A stretch of DNA of 64,000 nt, from positions 557,945 to 621,944 of the forward strand of contig NZ_KE383818.1 of assembly GCF_000422325.1 (NCBI RefSeq). Direction: 5' to 3'. The notes under the pieces are model-generated. The model did no database searches, was not told where the DNA came from, and saw only the letters and a program-made list of their open reading frames with translations. This document shows positions 54,777-64,000 of this stretch, in pieces; the first letter of the stretch is position 1; every line of letters starts with the position of its first letter. Position numbers and translations under genes: made by a program. The stretch comes from Marinospirillum minutulum DSM 6287. GTDB taxonomy: Bacteria; Pseudomonadota; Gammaproteobacteria; Pseudomonadales; Halomonadaceae.

Positions 54777-55650
54777 TTAGCTTACCATCTTTGGTTAACA
54801 AGGTGTGGTAGCTAGAGGGGCGGCGGTCACGAAACACGCCCCAACTTTCTCGGGTGAAGGCTTGCTGGTCTAAATCGAAGCGAGCAAGAATTACCCCCTC
54901 TTCTTTTCTACCTAATTCTGCAACCTTGGCTCCAAACTCATCGGTAATAAATGAACAACCGTAGAAGGTAGTGGTTATTTCATCTTCTTGTTCAACACCC
55001 ACGCGATTAGCAACCACCACAGGGGTTAGGTTAGCTGCTGCATGGCCTTGCTGGGTTCTTTGCCAGTGAGCGCAGCTATCTAAGCTCGGGTCTTGTGGCT
55101 CATTGCCTATGGCGGTGGGGTAGAAAATAATTTCTGCCCCTTTTAAAGCTAATGCACGCGCTGTTTCAGGGAACCACTGATCCCAACAAATACCAACGCC
55201 TAGGCGTGCATAGCGAGTTTTCCATACTTGAAAGCCAGTATCGCCAGGAGAAAAATAAAACTTTTCGCTATAACCTGGCCCATCAGGAATGTGTGTTTTA
55301 CGGTAGGTATTAGGGTGCAAACTACCGTCAGCATCGAGCATAACCAAGCTATTAAACCTTGCCTGCCCAGCCAGCTCATAAAAACTAATGGGCAAAACAA
55401 CCTGTAATTCTGCCGCTAGCTTTTGAAAGTGCTTTATTGCTGGGTTATCTTCAAGGCGAGTTGCTAGTTTAAGGTGTTGATAAATCTGCTTTTTACAAAA
55501 GTAGGGCGTTTCAAATAACTCTTGCAGTAAAATAATCTGCGCACCCTGCTTTGCCGCTTCACGAACAAAGCGTTCGGCTTTATTAATATTGGCTTGCAGG
55601 TTGTTAGAGCAAGCCATTTGTACTGCGGCGACAGTGACTTGGCGAGGCAT
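54766..55650 (-). CDS. aguB: N-carbamoylputrescine amidase AguB
   Basis: Converts N-carbamoylputrescine to putrescine, CO2 and ammonia. The nitrilase-superfamily catalytic triad is visible as Glu44 ([11 protein letters not shown]), Lys118 ([10 protein letters not shown]) and Cys155 ([15 protein letters not shown]). The 294-residue length and the [14 protein letters not shown] segment are typical of AguB. Although aguA and aguB are often in one operon, here they face each other with overlapping stops. The copA gene follows downstream on other transcripts only. Confidence 0.93.
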   Translation of the reverse strand: MPRQVTVAAVQMACSNNLQANINKAERFVREAAKQGAQIILLQELFETPYFCKKQIYQHLKLATRLEDNPAIKHFQKLAAELQVVLPISFYELAGQARFNSLVMLDADGSLHPNTYRKTHIPDGPGYSEKFYFSPGDTGFQVWKTRYARLGVGICWDQWFPETARALALKGAEIIFYPTAIGNEPQDPSLDSCAHWQRTQQGHAAANLTPVVVANRVGVEQEDEITTTFYGCSFITDEFGAKVAELGRKEEGVILARFDLDQQAFTRESWGVFRDRRPSSYHTLLTKDGKLTSQ

Positions 55651-55652
55651 AA

Positions 55653-57899
55653 TTATTCCTTATCTAGTTTTAAATAGCGCAGACGGTTAGCATTAGTCAC
55701 TACCGTTACCGATGACAAGGCCATAGCGGCGGCAGCGTAGGTAGGGCTTAACAACCAGCCAGTTAAGGGATAAAGCACCCCAGCGGCCAGCGGAATACCT
55801 AAGGAGTTATAGATAAACGCGCCAAACAGGTTTTGCCAGATATTGCGCACCGTAGCGCGTGATATCAGCATGGCATCGGCCACCCCATGCAACGAACCAC
55901 GCATTAGGGTTAAGTCCGCACTTTCTATCGCAATGTCTGTGCCTGTTCCTATCGCAAAACCCACATGGGCTTGAGCCAGTGCTGGCGCATCATTAATACC
56001 ATCGCCCACCATGCCCACTTTTAAGCCTTTGGCTTGTAATTCTTTTACCTTGTCAGCTTTTTCGTCGGGTTTTACTTCCGCAAACACTTCTGTAATACCG
56101 ACTTGCTTAGCAACTGCCTGAGCGGTTCTTGGGCTGTCGCCGGTTAGCATCACTACCTGCACGCCTGCTTTTAATAGGCGTTGAATCGCAGAGGCGGAAT
56201 CGTCTTTAATCGGGTCGGCAATGCCCACCAAAGCGGCCAGTTGCCCAGCCACAATTAGATGCACACAGGTTTGCCCTTGGTCTGCCATGTTTGCCGCTTC
56301 TTCAACTGCCGCATCGCTTAGGCTAATACCTTCTGCTTCCAATAAAGAACGGTTGCCTACTAACCAAGTTTGGTCGTTAATTTTGCCTTTTAAGCCCAAG
56401 CCAGCCAGCGTTTCTGGTGTGCTAGTTTTAGGGATTTCTAAACCCTGCTCTTTAGCGGCAGCAACGATAGCAGCGCCTAGGGGGTGTTCTGAAGCTTGTT
56501 CCAAGGAGGCTAGGTTAGCAAGGAGTTCATCTTTAGACAGGCTGTTAGCGCCTTCTAAGTAAGCTGCTTGCAAGGCAAAGTTGACCATCTTGGGTTTGCC
56601 TTGGGTGATGGTGCCGGTTTTATCTAAAATAATCGTATTTAGCTTAGAGGCTTCTTGCAGTGCATCGCCTTTGCGAATCAGCACACCTTTACCTGCGGCA
56701 CGACCCACCCCCACCATTATCGACATGGGCGTGGCTAAACCTAAGGCACAGGGGCAAGCAATCACTAACACTGCCATAGCTGAAATCAGCATATAAGCGG
56801 CTTGTGGCTCGGGACCGACTAACCACCAAACAAAAGCAGTGATAATAGAAATTAGAATAACCACGGGTACAAACACCGCGCTGATTTGGTCAACTAGGCG
56901 ACCAATGGCAGGTTTTGAGCCTTGGGCATTACGCACTTGGTTAATAATTTGCGCTAGGGCAGTGTCTTCCCCCACTTTACGCACACGCATTTTAATACTG
57001 CCGCCTTGGTTGACGGTTCCAGCGGATAACCAATCTTTTTTGCTTTTGTTAACCGGAAGGGGTTCACCCGTTAGCATGGATTCATCCACTTGGGTTTCAC
57101 CTTCAGCAACAATACCATCGACAGGAATACGCTCGCCCGGGCGAACTCTTAATAAATCACTGGCTTGAATAGAAGCCAAGCGCATTTCTTTTTCTTCACC
57201 CTCTGGGGTGATAAGTGTTGCGGTGTCTGGCTGGAGTTGCATTAACTGACGTATAGCTTGGGAGGCGTTGCCACGGGCACGGGTTTCTAAGGCTTGACCA
57301 AGATTCACTAAACCAATTATAAAGACTGCGGCTTCATAATAAACATGGCGACCTTCAGGCGGCACAATTTCAGGCCAAAGCACCATTAAGGTGGAATAGA
57401 GCCAAGCAGCACCGGTACCTAGGGCAATTAAGCTGTCCATATTGGCACGGCGATTTTTTAGAGAAACCCAAGCGCCACGATAAAAATGACCACCGGAATA
57501 CACCATAGTGGCTAGGGTGGCTAAACCGATGAGCCCCCAAAGCAGACGGGCATCTTCCAGCATGGGTAAGTGCCCGGTCATCATAAACAGCATTTGCGGC
57601 GCACCCACCGCCAAGGCGACCCAAGTTTTTATCCAAACTTTTTTAAGGGCAGCACTTTCTTCGGCTTGGCGTTCAGTATCGCCATAATCAGCACTCATGG
57701 GCGTCGCACCAAAGCCAGCATCTTGAACGGCTTTGATTAAATTTTGCGGGTCGGCACTACCGGTAATTTCAGCACTGCGGTCAGGTAGGTTTACGGAAAC
57801 TTGGTCAACACCGCTGACGCCTTTAAGCGCCTTATCGACACTGGCAACGCAAGCGCCACAGGTCATGCCTCTAAGGGCTAGGCGAAGGGGTTTGGACAT
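55653..57899 (-). CDS. copA: Copper-exporting P-type ATPase CopA
   Basis: Exports Cu(I) from the cytoplasm. The 748-residue P1B ATPase has one N-terminal metal-binding domain with Cys14 and Cys17 (GMTCGAC), about eight membrane helices, and the CPC ion motif in [13 protein letters not shown]. The phosphorylation site [11 protein letters not shown] and the hinge [24 protein letters not shown] (in parts) are both present. GGAGGTAATC directly before the ATG fixes the start; the frame extends eight codons further upstream. The stop is three bases from the aguB start region. Confidence 0.93.
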   Translation of the reverse strand: MSKPLRLALRGMTCGACVASVDKALKGVSGVDQVSVNLPDRSAEITGSADPQNLIKAVQDAGFGATPMSADYGDTERQAEESAALKKVWIKTWVALAVGAPQMLFMMTGHLPMLEDARLLWGLIGLATLATMVYSGGHFYRGAWVSLKNRRANMDSLIALGTGAAWLYSTLMVLWPEIVPPEGRHVYYEAAVFIIGLVNLGQALETRARGNASQAIRQLMQLQPDTATLITPEGEEKEMRLASIQASDLLRVRPGERIPVDGIVAEGETQVDESMLTGEPLPVNKSKKDWLSAGTVNQGGSIKMRVRKVGEDTALAQIINQVRNAQGSKPAIGRLVDQISAVFVPVVILISIITAFVWWLVGPEPQAAYMLISAMAVLVIACPCALGLATPMSIMVGVGRAAGKGVLIRKGDALQEASKLNTIILDKTGTITQGKPKMVNFALQAAYLEGANSLSKDELLANLASLEQASEHPLGAAIVAAAKEQGLEIPKTSTPETLAGLGLKGKINDQTWLVGNRSLLEAEGISLSDAAVEEAANMADQGQTCVHLIVAGQLAALVGIADPIKDDSASAIQRLLKAGVQVVMLTGDSPRTAQAVAKQVGITEVFAEVKPDEKADKVKELQAKGLKVGMVGDGINDAPALAQAHVGFAIGTGTDIAIESADLTLMRGSLHGVADAMLISRATVRNIWQNLFGAFIYNSLGIPLAAGVLYPLTGWLLSPTYAAAAMALSSVTVVTNANRLRYLKLDKE

Positions 57900-57924
57900 G
57901 ATTACCTCCATAGGTGCTAACAAG

Positions 57925-58105
57925 TAACCAAGTGCTACTACGCAGGCCGCGTGAATACGTCCCTGTAAGCTCTGGCTGCAACGTCCTGTTGCAGACAGCC
58001 TGCTTTAGCAGAACACTTGGTTATTTTGCCGATCAGTTATGTAGAGTTGTTGAGAGCTAATTATCTAAATTCTAGTGAGAAGTTGAGTGTCCTGCGTAGC
58101 AGCAC
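57925..58105. repeat. Structured intergenic repeat element between copA and copZ
   Basis: Nested inverted repeats fill the gap. TAACCAAGTG (57925-57934) pairs with CACTTGGTTA (58014-58023). Inside it CTGCAAC/GTTGCAG (57976-57982, 57988-57994) forms a tight hairpin. GTGCTACTACGCAGG (57932-57946) is matched, with one mismatch, by CCTGCGTAGCAGCAC (58091-58105). ACGTCCCTGTA and ACGTCCTGTT recur as loop sequences. It resembles the short palindromic repeats scattered between genes of many marine gammaproteobacteria. Confidence 0.6.
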
Positions 58106-58193
58106 CTAGGCTCATCAAAGCCATAGAAGTATTTGTGCGTCTTTTCTGCGTAGCAATACTTCGCTCCAAGTTTTGCTGCCAGACTGCTAGATT

Positions 58194-58388
58194 TTACTCT
58201 TCTGCCTCAAAGCCTAGCCCTTCGATAATTTCGATGGCTTGATCGGCGCTTAGCTTGCCAGTAATGCTGGCAGTGTCTTGGCTGACTTCCACGCTTTCTA
58301 CGGCTTCGTTCATCATCAAGGCTTCAGTTACCTTGTTTACGCAGCCGTTGCAGGTTAATCCCATGAGTTTTAGTTCTAAAGTAGGCAT
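58194..58388 (-). CDS. copZ: Small copper chaperone, HMA domain (CopZ-like)
   Basis: A 64-residue soluble heavy-metal-associated domain. The metal site GLTCNGCVNKV has Cys13 and Cys16, and the ferredoxin-like fold completes at the C terminus with IEIIEGLGFEAEE. It likely carries Cu(I) to CopA, whose gene lies downstream in the same orientation after the structured spacer. GGAGAAAACT before the ATG supports this start rather than the codon 12 bases earlier. Confidence 0.88.
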   Translation of the reverse strand: MPTLELKLMGLTCNGCVNKVTEALMMNEAVESVEVSQDTASITGKLSADQAIEIIEGLGFEAEE

Positions 58389-58418
58389 AGTTTTCTCCAA
58401 TAATTTAATCGTTGCTAG

Positions 58419-59387
58419 CTAGGCTTCAGCACCATGCAATGCTTTTCTACCGGTTGGATCGTAGGGTAGTTTATGCAAAATAAGTTTGATTTTTAAATCA
58501 GGGTCAGCAAATAAAGTAGTGTCGCTTTCGATAGCTTTTTGATTTATAACAGCCAAGGCTTCTAACTCACCGCGTCGATCAGCGGCTAGGGTTATTATGT
58601 CACCCTGCTGCTTACCTTCTGTATCGTAGACTCCGGCAGGCAAGCTAAGTTCACCCGTAGTTAAGTGGGCACGATGCAAACGCTTTTTAACCTGTCCACG
58701 GAACTGGGCACGAGCAACAATTTCTTGTCCTATATAACAGCCCTTTTTAAAGCTAACCGCACCAGTGGCTTGGTAGTTAAGCATTTGCGGTAAAAACTGA
58801 TCCGTTAGACCTGCATCAACCACTGCACGCCCCATTTTAATATCTAACAAATGCCAGCAATCCGTTTCTACTTGGTTGGTTAGGTTTTGAAGTTTAGTCA
58901 GAGTTTTAGCAAAGTTTTCAGTATCACGTTTTAACATTACCAGCGCACGGGGTAGTGGGCCGGGTAAATTAAGCACTAAACCTTGTTCAGTGATTGCCTG
59001 CTGGTACTCATTTTTTGGCCAAGCACCCACTAGGCTACTTGTTAAAGCCGGTACTTCTTTACCGGAAAGCCCGATTAATTGGTAATCACCAGTGATTTCT
59101 TTTAACTGGGTTTTAAAAAAAGGCTGGTATTTAGCTAGGTGGGTTTGCACTACATCTAAACTGCTAGCTGGCAGAATAAGCGCTAAATGATCACTGGCTA
59201 GCGCGATAATTTCAAAGCTACTCACCACCCGACCTTTGAGGTTACAAAGTAAGCCAGGCAAAGCTTGTTCATTAGTAACTAAGCGTAAATCAGCAGTAAT
59301 TTGGCCTTGTAATAGCTTGTCTGGCTGACCACCCTTGAGTTCTAGAACGGCTAGGTGATCTAGAGAAGTTAAGAATACATTAGACAT
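58419..59387 (-). CDS. ygfZ: Folate-binding protein YgfZ (GcvT-like)
   Basis: Tetrahydrofolate-binding protein that supports repair or assembly of certain Fe-S enzymes, including MiaB and others in E. coli. The 322-residue protein has the diagnostic motif KKGCYIGQEIVARAQFRGQVKKRL (in parts: KGCYIGQEIV then ARAQFRGQ) near residues 215-238, with its conserved Cys. The N-terminal GcvT-like fold shows LLQGQITADLRLV. Positioned upstream of copZ on the same strand, 30 bases apart; AcnB, an Fe-S enzyme, is the next gene upstream. Confidence 0.9.
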   Translation of the reverse strand: MSNVFLTSLDHLAVLELKGGQPDKLLQGQITADLRLVTNEQALPGLLCNLKGRVVSSFEIIALASDHLALILPASSLDVVQTHLAKYQPFFKTQLKEITGDYQLIGLSGKEVPALTSSLVGAWPKNEYQQAITEQGLVLNLPGPLPRALVMLKRDTENFAKTLTKLQNLTNQVETDCWHLLDIKMGRAVVDAGLTDQFLPQMLNYQATGAVSFKKGCYIGQEIVARAQFRGQVKKRLHRAHLTTGELSLPAGVYDTEGKQQGDIITLAADRRGELEALAVINQKAIESDTTLFADPDLKIKLILHKLPYDPTGRKALHGAEA

Positions 59388-59471
59388 GGGTAGATACCTT
59401 AAATTTATTGCACTGCAGTAATGTGATTGATCTGTATTATTAATGCAAGTGAGCAGATGTAGCTTAACAAT

Positions 59472-59503
59472 AAAAAGCCCGCCACTGCTAGGCAGGGCGG
59501 GCT
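59472..59503 (-). terminator. Rho-independent terminator of acnB
   Basis: AGCCCGCC and GGCGGGCT form an eight-base-pair GC-rich stem around a 12-base loop. On the minus strand a T-run (A-run at 59472-59476) follows. It lies 44 bases beyond the acnB stop. Confidence 0.9.
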
Positions 59504-59547
59504 GGTAAAACTTTAGCTAGTTAAAGCGTTAAGTTTTTTTGAGCTGC

Positions 59548-62148
59548 TTAGGACTCTTGAACAACAGGAATCACTGAAGAAGCTGCTTTCTGGTATTCAT
59601 CCATCTGATCAAAGTTTAGGTAGCGGTAAACGTCGCTAGCCATAGTGTTGATCTGCTCTGCGTAAACTAGGTATTCAGCAGTGGTTGGCAGTTTACCTAA
59701 AATAGAGGCAACGGCTGCTAACTCTGCAGAAGCTAGGAATACGTCCGCACCATCACCTAAACGGTTAGGGAAGTTACGGGTAGAGGTGGATACCGCAGTA
59801 GATTTAGCGGCAATACGTGCTTGGTTACCCATACACAAGGAACAACCTGGCATTTCCATACGTGCACCGGCACGGCCAAAGGTACCATAGTAGCCTTCTT
59901 GTGTTAGCTGGTGCTGATCCATTTTGGTGGGTGGTGCTAACCATAAACGGGTAGGTAAGGAACCCTTGTATTGCTCTAGTAGTTTACCAGCGGCACGGAA
60001 GTGACCTATGTTAGTCATACAAGAACCGATGAATACTTCATCAATTTTGGTGCCAGCAACGTCAGACAGTTTACGTGCATCATCAGGATCGTTAGGTGCA
60101 CAAAGAATAGGCTCTTTGATTTCGTTTAGATCAATTTCGATGATGTGTGCGTATTCTGCATCTTTATCAGCACGCATTAGCTGCGGGTTAGCTAGCCAAT
60201 CTTCCATCGCTTTAGCACGACGTTCGATAGTACGCGCATCGCCGTAACCATTAGAAATCATCCAGCGTAGTAGCGTGATGTTAGATTTTAGGTATTCAGC
60301 AACTGATTCTTCTGACAGGGTAATAGTACAACCGGCAGCAGAGCGCTCAGCAGAAGCATCAGAAAGCTCAAACGCTTGCTCAGCGGTTAGGTGCTCTAAA
60401 CCTTCAATTTCTAGTACTCGACCTGAGAAGGCATTTTTCTTACCTTTTTTCTCTACAGTCAAAAGACCTTCTTGAATGGCTTGGTAAGGAATGGCATGAA
60501 CTAGGTCACGTAGTGTGATACCTGGCTGCATTTCACCCTTGAAGCGCACTAGTACAGATTCAGGCATATCTAAAGGCATAACACCTGTGGCTGCTGCGAA
60601 AGCAACTAGACCCGAACCGGCTGGGAAAGAAATACCTAGTGGGAAACGTGTATGTGAGTCACCACCAGTACCTACGGTGTCTGGCAGTAGCATACGGTTC
60701 AACCAAGAGTGGATGATACCGTCACCAGGACGTAGAGAAACACCGCCACGGTTCATAATGAAGTCTGGTAGGGTGTGGTGAGTATCCACATCAACAGGCT
60801 TAGGATAAGCTGCTGTGTGACAGAAAGACTGCATAACTAAGTCTGCAGAGAAACCTAGGCAAGCCAAGTCTTTTAGCTCGTCACGGGTCATAGGGCCAGT
60901 GGTATCCTGAGAACCAACTGTAGTCATTTTAGGTTCGCAGTAGGTACCTGGGCGAATACCTTCAACACCACACGCTTTACCAACCATCTTCTGTGCTAGG
61001 GTGTAACCCTTGCCAGTATCTTCAGGCTGTACAGGCTTTTTGAAGGTATCGCAAGGGCCAAGGCCTAGTTCGCTACGGGCTTTTTCAGTTAGACCACGAC
61101 CGATAATTAGAGGAATACGACCACCGGCACGCACTTCATCTAACAGCACTTGTGTTTTAAGTTCAAAAGTAGAAAGCACTTCATCAGTGCCGTGCTTGCA
61201 TACTTTGCCTTCATAAGGATAAACGTCGATAACGTCACCCATGTTTAGGTTTTCAACATCCATTTCGATCGGTAGTGCACCAGCATCTTCCATAGTGTTG
61301 TAGAAGATAGGTGCAATTTTGTTACCAAAGCAGAAACCACCTGCACGCTTGTTAGGTACGTTAGGAATGTCATCTCCAAAAAACCAAAGCACTGAGTTGG
61401 TTGCTGACTTACGTGAAGAACCTGTACCTACAACGTCACCCACGTAAACAACGGGGTAGCCTTTAGCTTTAACTTCTTCAATTTGCTTAAGTGGACCAAT
61501 AACACCTGGCTCAACTGGCTCGATACCGTCACGCGCCATTTTAAGCATGGCATTAGCGTGAACAGGAATATCAGGACGTGACCAAGCATCAGGCGCAGGA
61601 GATAAGTCATCCGTGTTGGTTTCGCCAGGCACTTTAAATACGGTTAAAGTAATTTTTTCAGCTAGCGCTGGGCGGTTAGTAAACCACTCTGCATCAGCCC
61701 AAGATTGAATCACTTCTTTAGCGTTAGCATTGCCTTCTTTGGCTTTGTCTGCAACGTCGTGGAAAGCATCAAACATTAGTAGGGTAGATTTAAGCTGGGT
61801 AGCAGCAAGCTTAGCTAGATCATCGTTATCTAGTAGGTCTACTAGGGTTACAATGTTGTAACCACCCTGCATAGTGCCTAGTAGCTCAACAGCATGTTCT
61901 GCGCTAATAAGTGGTGAAGAGCTTTCGCCTTTAGCGATAGCTGCTAAGAAGCCAGCTTTAACATAAGCAGCTTCATCCACACCGGGTGGCACACGGTTGG
62001 TAATTAGGTCAACAAGAAATGCTTCTTCGCCTGCTGGTGGGTTCTTTAGCAGATCAACCAAAGATGCGGTTTGGTCTGCATTAAGGGGTGTAGGTGGTAC
62101 GCCTTCTGCGGCGCGTTCTTCGACATGTTTGCGATAAGCTTCTAGCAC
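59548..62148 (-). CDS. acnB: Aconitate hydratase B (AcnB)
   Basis: TCA-cycle enzyme that interconverts citrate and isocitrate; AcnB is also an iron-sensing RNA-binding protein in E. coli when its cluster is lost. The 866-residue length is exact for AcnB. The N-terminal HEAT-like domain ([19 protein letters not shown]) is present, and [35 protein letters not shown] (in parts) marks domain 4 swapped to the front. The 4Fe-4S ligands come from [17 protein letters not shown] and [11 protein letters not shown]. Monocistronic, with its own terminator. Confidence 0.96.
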   Translation of the reverse strand: MLEAYRKHVEERAAEGVPPTPLNADQTASLVDLLKNPPAGEEAFLVDLITNRVPPGVDEAAYVKAGFLAAIAKGESSSPLISAEHAVELLGTMQGGYNIVTLVDLLDNDDLAKLAATQLKSTLLMFDAFHDVADKAKEGNANAKEVIQSWADAEWFTNRPALAEKITLTVFKVPGETNTDDLSPAPDAWSRPDIPVHANAMLKMARDGIEPVEPGVIGPLKQIEEVKAKGYPVVYVGDVVGTGSSRKSATNSVLWFFGDDIPNVPNKRAGGFCFGNKIAPIFYNTMEDAGALPIEMDVENLNMGDVIDVYPYEGKVCKHGTDEVLSTFELKTQVLLDEVRAGGRIPLIIGRGLTEKARSELGLGPCDTFKKPVQPEDTGKGYTLAQKMVGKACGVEGIRPGTYCEPKMTTVGSQDTTGPMTRDELKDLACLGFSADLVMQSFCHTAAYPKPVDVDTHHTLPDFIMNRGGVSLRPGDGIIHSWLNRMLLPDTVGTGGDSHTRFPLGISFPAGSGLVAFAAATGVMPLDMPESVLVRFKGEMQPGITLRDLVHAIPYQAIQEGLLTVEKKGKKNAFSGRVLEIEGLEHLTAEQAFELSDASAERSAAGCTITLSEESVAEYLKSNITLLRWMISNGYGDARTIERRAKAMEDWLANPQLMRADKDAEYAHIIEIDLNEIKEPILCAPNDPDDARKLSDVAGTKIDEVFIGSCMTNIGHFRAAGKLLEQYKGSLPTRLWLAPPTKMDQHQLTQEGYYGTFGRAGARMEMPGCSLCMGNQARIAAKSTAVSTSTRNFPNRLGDGADVFLASAELAAVASILGKLPTTAEYLVYAEQINTMASDVYRYLNFDQMDEYQKAASSVIPVVQES

Positions 62149-62439
62149 GATTTTATACCCTCATCTGTTGGCGATTCTATCTACTGCAAAAAAACTTTTT
62201 TTAAAATCTAAGCAAACGAATAAAATTTCGTTGTCTTTGAAAAGGCGCAGGCATTGTAGTTTAAAGTGTCGACAAAGTTAAGTTAGCTAGTTACAAGAAA
62301 GCTTCAACTTTGGTCGTTGATGGCAAGTATTTAAGCTAAATGCTCATTTTTTACAAGGACACTTTAATAAGCTCTCTGAAACTGCTGGCATTTCAGTTAC
62401 AATCCAATTCATTTAATTTAGCTAATTTTGGAGCACTTC
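62149..62439. other. Intergenic region between acnB and the trm112-kdsB group
   Basis: Divergent promoter region of 291 bases with no open frame. CTGAAA and TTTCAG form a small dyad (62376-62396), directly followed by TACAAT (62398-62403), a likely -10 element for the plus-strand genes. No good -35 stands out. Confidence 0.4.
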
Positions 62440-62628
62440 ATGGATAAGCAACTTTTAGCTTTGCTAGTCTGCCCTGTATCTCATGCGCCTCTTCACTATA
62501 ACAAAGAAGCTCAAGAGCTAGTTTGTCGTCCAAGTGGTTTGGCTTATCCAATTCGTGATGGCCTGCCAGTTATGTTGGAAAGTGAAGCAAGGCAACTCAC
62601 TACTGAAGAAAAGCTAGAAAAGAAATGA
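62440..62628 (+). CDS. Trm112 family protein (YcaR-like)
   Basis: A 62-residue small protein of the Trm112/YcaR family that sits next to kdsB in many gammaproteobacteria. Recognised by [20 protein letters not shown] and the [20 protein letters not shown] segment. The second zinc-ligand cysteine pair of eukaryotic Trm112 is not complete (one CP motif, one CRP), as is usual in these bacterial forms. Role unclear. TTGGAG precedes the ATG. It overlaps kdsB as ATGA. Confidence 0.87.
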   Translation: MDKQLLALLVCPVSHAPLHYNKEAQELVCRPSGLAYPIRDGLPVMLESEARQLTTEEKLEKK

Positions 62629-63401
62629 GTTTTACAGCCATTATTCCTGCCCGCTTTGCTTCATCACGCCTGCCGGGTAAGCCGCTTTTGCCCCTAGCTG
62701 GCAAACCCATGATACAGCATGTATGGCAACAAACCTGCCTAAGTGCTGCTGATCGAGTGGTGATAGCTACGGATGATGAACGCATTGCTGAAGCAGCTAG
62801 TGCCTTTGGTGCCGAAGTTTGTATGACAGCGGCAGATCACCCCAGTGGTACCGATCGCTTGCAAGAAGTCGTCAGTAAGCTAAGCTTAGCTAAAACGGCA
62901 CAGGTAGTAAATGTACAGGGTGATGAACCCATGATTCCGCCTGAACTCATTAACCAGGTGGCAGCCAATCTAGCTAATAATCCACAAGCCAGTATTGCTA
63001 CTTTAAGTGAGCAAATTACCAGTGTGGAGGCAGTGTTTAATCCTAACAACGTAAAAGTGGTGACGGATAAAAATGGCTTAGCGCTGTATTTCAGTCGTAG
63101 TCCTCAGCCTTGGGCAAGGGATTACTTCTTAAAAAATGAAGCAGGTGATTTTAAACCACAATTTTTACCAGCTGGCATTAAATTTCAGCGGCATATTGGT
63201 ATTTATGCCTACCGTGTCGATTTTTTGGATGAATACGTTACTTGGCAGCCCGCACCGCTTGAACAAGCCGAGCAGCTAGAGCAACTTAGGGCACTATGGA
63301 ACGGCCATAAAATTCATGTTGCAGAAGCTTGTCAGCAACATCCACAAGGTGTTGATACACCAGAAGATTACCAGCGGCTTCAGGCTTTGCTGGCTAATTA
63401 A
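62625..63401 (+). CDS. kdsB: 3-deoxy-manno-octulosonate cytidylyltransferase KdsB
   Basis: Activates KDO to CMP-KDO for lipopolysaccharide core synthesis. The 258-residue protein has the nucleotide-binding start [33 protein letters not shown], and [15 protein letters not shown] with the metal-binding Asp. [20 protein letters not shown] is near residue 190. Length and order (trm112-kdsB-ptp-murB) match other gammaproteobacteria and confirm an outer membrane with LPS. Confidence 0.95.
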   Translation: MSFTAIIPARFASSRLPGKPLLPLAGKPMIQHVWQQTCLSAADRVVIATDDERIAEAASAFGAEVCMTAADHPSGTDRLQEVVSKLSLAKTAQVVNVQGDEPMIPPELINQVAANLANNPQASIATLSEQITSVEAVFNPNNVKVVTDKNGLALYFSRSPQPWARDYFLKNEAGDFKPQFLPAGIKFQRHIGIYAYRVDFLDEYVTWQPAPLEQAEQLEQLRALWNGHKIHVAEACQQHPQGVDTPEDYQRLQALLAN

Positions 63402-63420
63402 ACTACTTGTTGAGTGAAGA

Positions 63421-63897
63421 ATGATTAAGGTTCTATTTGTTTGTTTAGGTAATATTTGTCGTTCCCCTACGGCTGAAGGGATTTTTCGTACCTTGGTAGA
63501 GTCTGCAAATTTACAAGATAAAATCTTGATAGACTCTGCGGGTACTAGCGATGCACATGTGGGTAAAGCGCCTGATGAGCGCGCTCAAAAAATAGGTTTA
63601 GATAGAGGTTATGACATCTCTAATTTAAAAGCCCGCCAGTTGGTTGCAGAAGACTTGGATGCCTTTGATTATGTGTTAGTAATGGACAAACAAAACCAAG
63701 CCGATGTTGAAGACTTGGTGATGGAATTAGAACAACTAGAAAAAATTCGCTTGTTGCTAAGCTTTAATCCTTCTGCCATTAAAGAAGTACCTGACCCTTA
63801 TTATGGTGGTGATACTGGTTTTCATCAGGTAATTGATTTGGTGGAATCTGCCTGTAAGCGTTTACTTATTCAAATTCGTAAAACCCACGGTTTGTAA
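63421..63897 (+). CDS. Low-molecular-weight protein-tyrosine phosphatase
   Basis: A 158-residue cysteine phosphatase. The P-loop CLGNICRSP (CX5R, Cys8 and Arg14) is at the N terminus. The general-acid Asp is in VPDPYYGGDTGFHQVIDLVE near residue 124. It resembles both Wzb-type phosphatases and the Pseudomonas gene between kdsB and murB, whose substrate is not settled. It follows kdsB by 19 bases. Confidence 0.92.
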   Translation: MIKVLFVCLGNICRSPTAEGIFRTLVESANLQDKILIDSAGTSDAHVGKAPDERAQKIGLDRGYDISNLKARQLVAEDLDAFDYVLVMDKQNQADVEDLVMELEQLEKIRLLLSFNPSAIKEVPDPYYGGDTGFHQVIDLVESACKRLLIQIRKTHGL

Positions 63898-63902
63898 CGC
63901 GA

Positions 63903-64000
63903 ATGGTTCATAAAACAGCCAATGCCCAGCTAGACCAGCTAAATACCTTAGGTTTCACTGCCCAGGCTAGCTGGCTAGTAACCGCTGAAAAACCTGAAGA
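63903..64000 (+). CDS. murB: UDP-N-acetylmuramate dehydrogenase MurB (5' end, cut by window)
   Basis: The first 32 codons (MVHKTANAQLDQLNTLGFTA, then QASWLVTAEKPE) carry the Asn-Thr-x-Gly start region of MurB. The order kdsB-phosphatase-murB is conserved in Pseudomonas-like genomes. The FAD-binding domain and everything else lie beyond the window, so the call depends on this short match and on order. Confidence 0.72.
   Translation, partial: MVHKTANAQLDQLNTLGFTAQASWLVTAEKPE

Noticed and set aside
1-64000. CRISPR arrays, tRNA genes, rRNA genes, insertion sequences
   Set aside because: None was seen on reading; no regularly spaced repeats, cloverleaf sequences or transposase frames were found.

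Overview
The window is a dense, protein-coding chromosome segment of a gammaproteobacterium. Protein sequences most resemble Pseudomonas and Oceanospirillales homologues. The gene order trm112-kdsB-ptp-murB at the right edge and a sulfite reductase/DUF934 pair match Pseudomonas-type layouts. Leucine is written mostly TTA/TTG/CTA in most genes, so the genome is only moderately GC. No rRNA, tRNA, CRISPR array, insertion sequence or prophage gene was seen. The species cannot be named from the sequence.

Layout. Positions 1-4576 hold the tail of a type II secretion operon (gspH end, then gspI to gspN, mostly coupled by ATGA overlaps). 4579-11785 is a haem-acquisition locus built around a divergent Fur-box promoter: a HmuY-like lipoprotein and TonB receptor on the minus strand, and hemS-hmuTUV on the plus strand. 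11839-17717 is a second import-type operon: TonB receptor, NitT/TauT-type ABC importer and NnrS. 17758-20342 (minus) couples a YcaO protein to a SAM methyltransferase. 21452-23710 is a large PLP arginine-type decarboxylase. Downstream at 53694-55650 lie agmatine deiminase and N-carbamoylputrescine amidase, so together they give an arginine-to-putrescine route.

23857-26117 is the most unusual part. It is a four-gene cassette with codon use unlike its neighbours: an outer-membrane beta-barrel, a Gly-rich peptide carrying both a Sec signal and a double-glycine-type (GA) leader, a 61-residue two-TM protein, and a Sec-exported C39 cysteine peptidase. It looks like a periplasmic-processing version of a bacteriocin or functional-amyloid export system.

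26247-36115 and 48790-52683 together cover sulfate assimilation: sulfate ABC importer, ATP sulfurylase CysDN, an APS-type 4Fe-4S CysH, sulfite reductase and siroheme synthase. CysN carries a decayed APS-kinase-like tail, consistent with a pathway that bypasses PAPS. Between these parts lie a TumE/TumA-like toxin-antitoxin pair, a lipoprotein gene, and mntP behind a yybP-ykoY manganese riboswitch.

36204-38014 is an arsenic operon (arsR-arsC-acr3), followed by a short relic of an RND adaptor gene. Then come a chemoreceptor, a tetR-RND efflux operon, a BCCT transporter and a second chemoreceptor with an unusual C-terminal domain. The right end has copA and copZ separated by a structured repetitive spacer, ygfZ, acnB, and the trm112-kdsB-ptp-murB group, with murB cut by the window edge.
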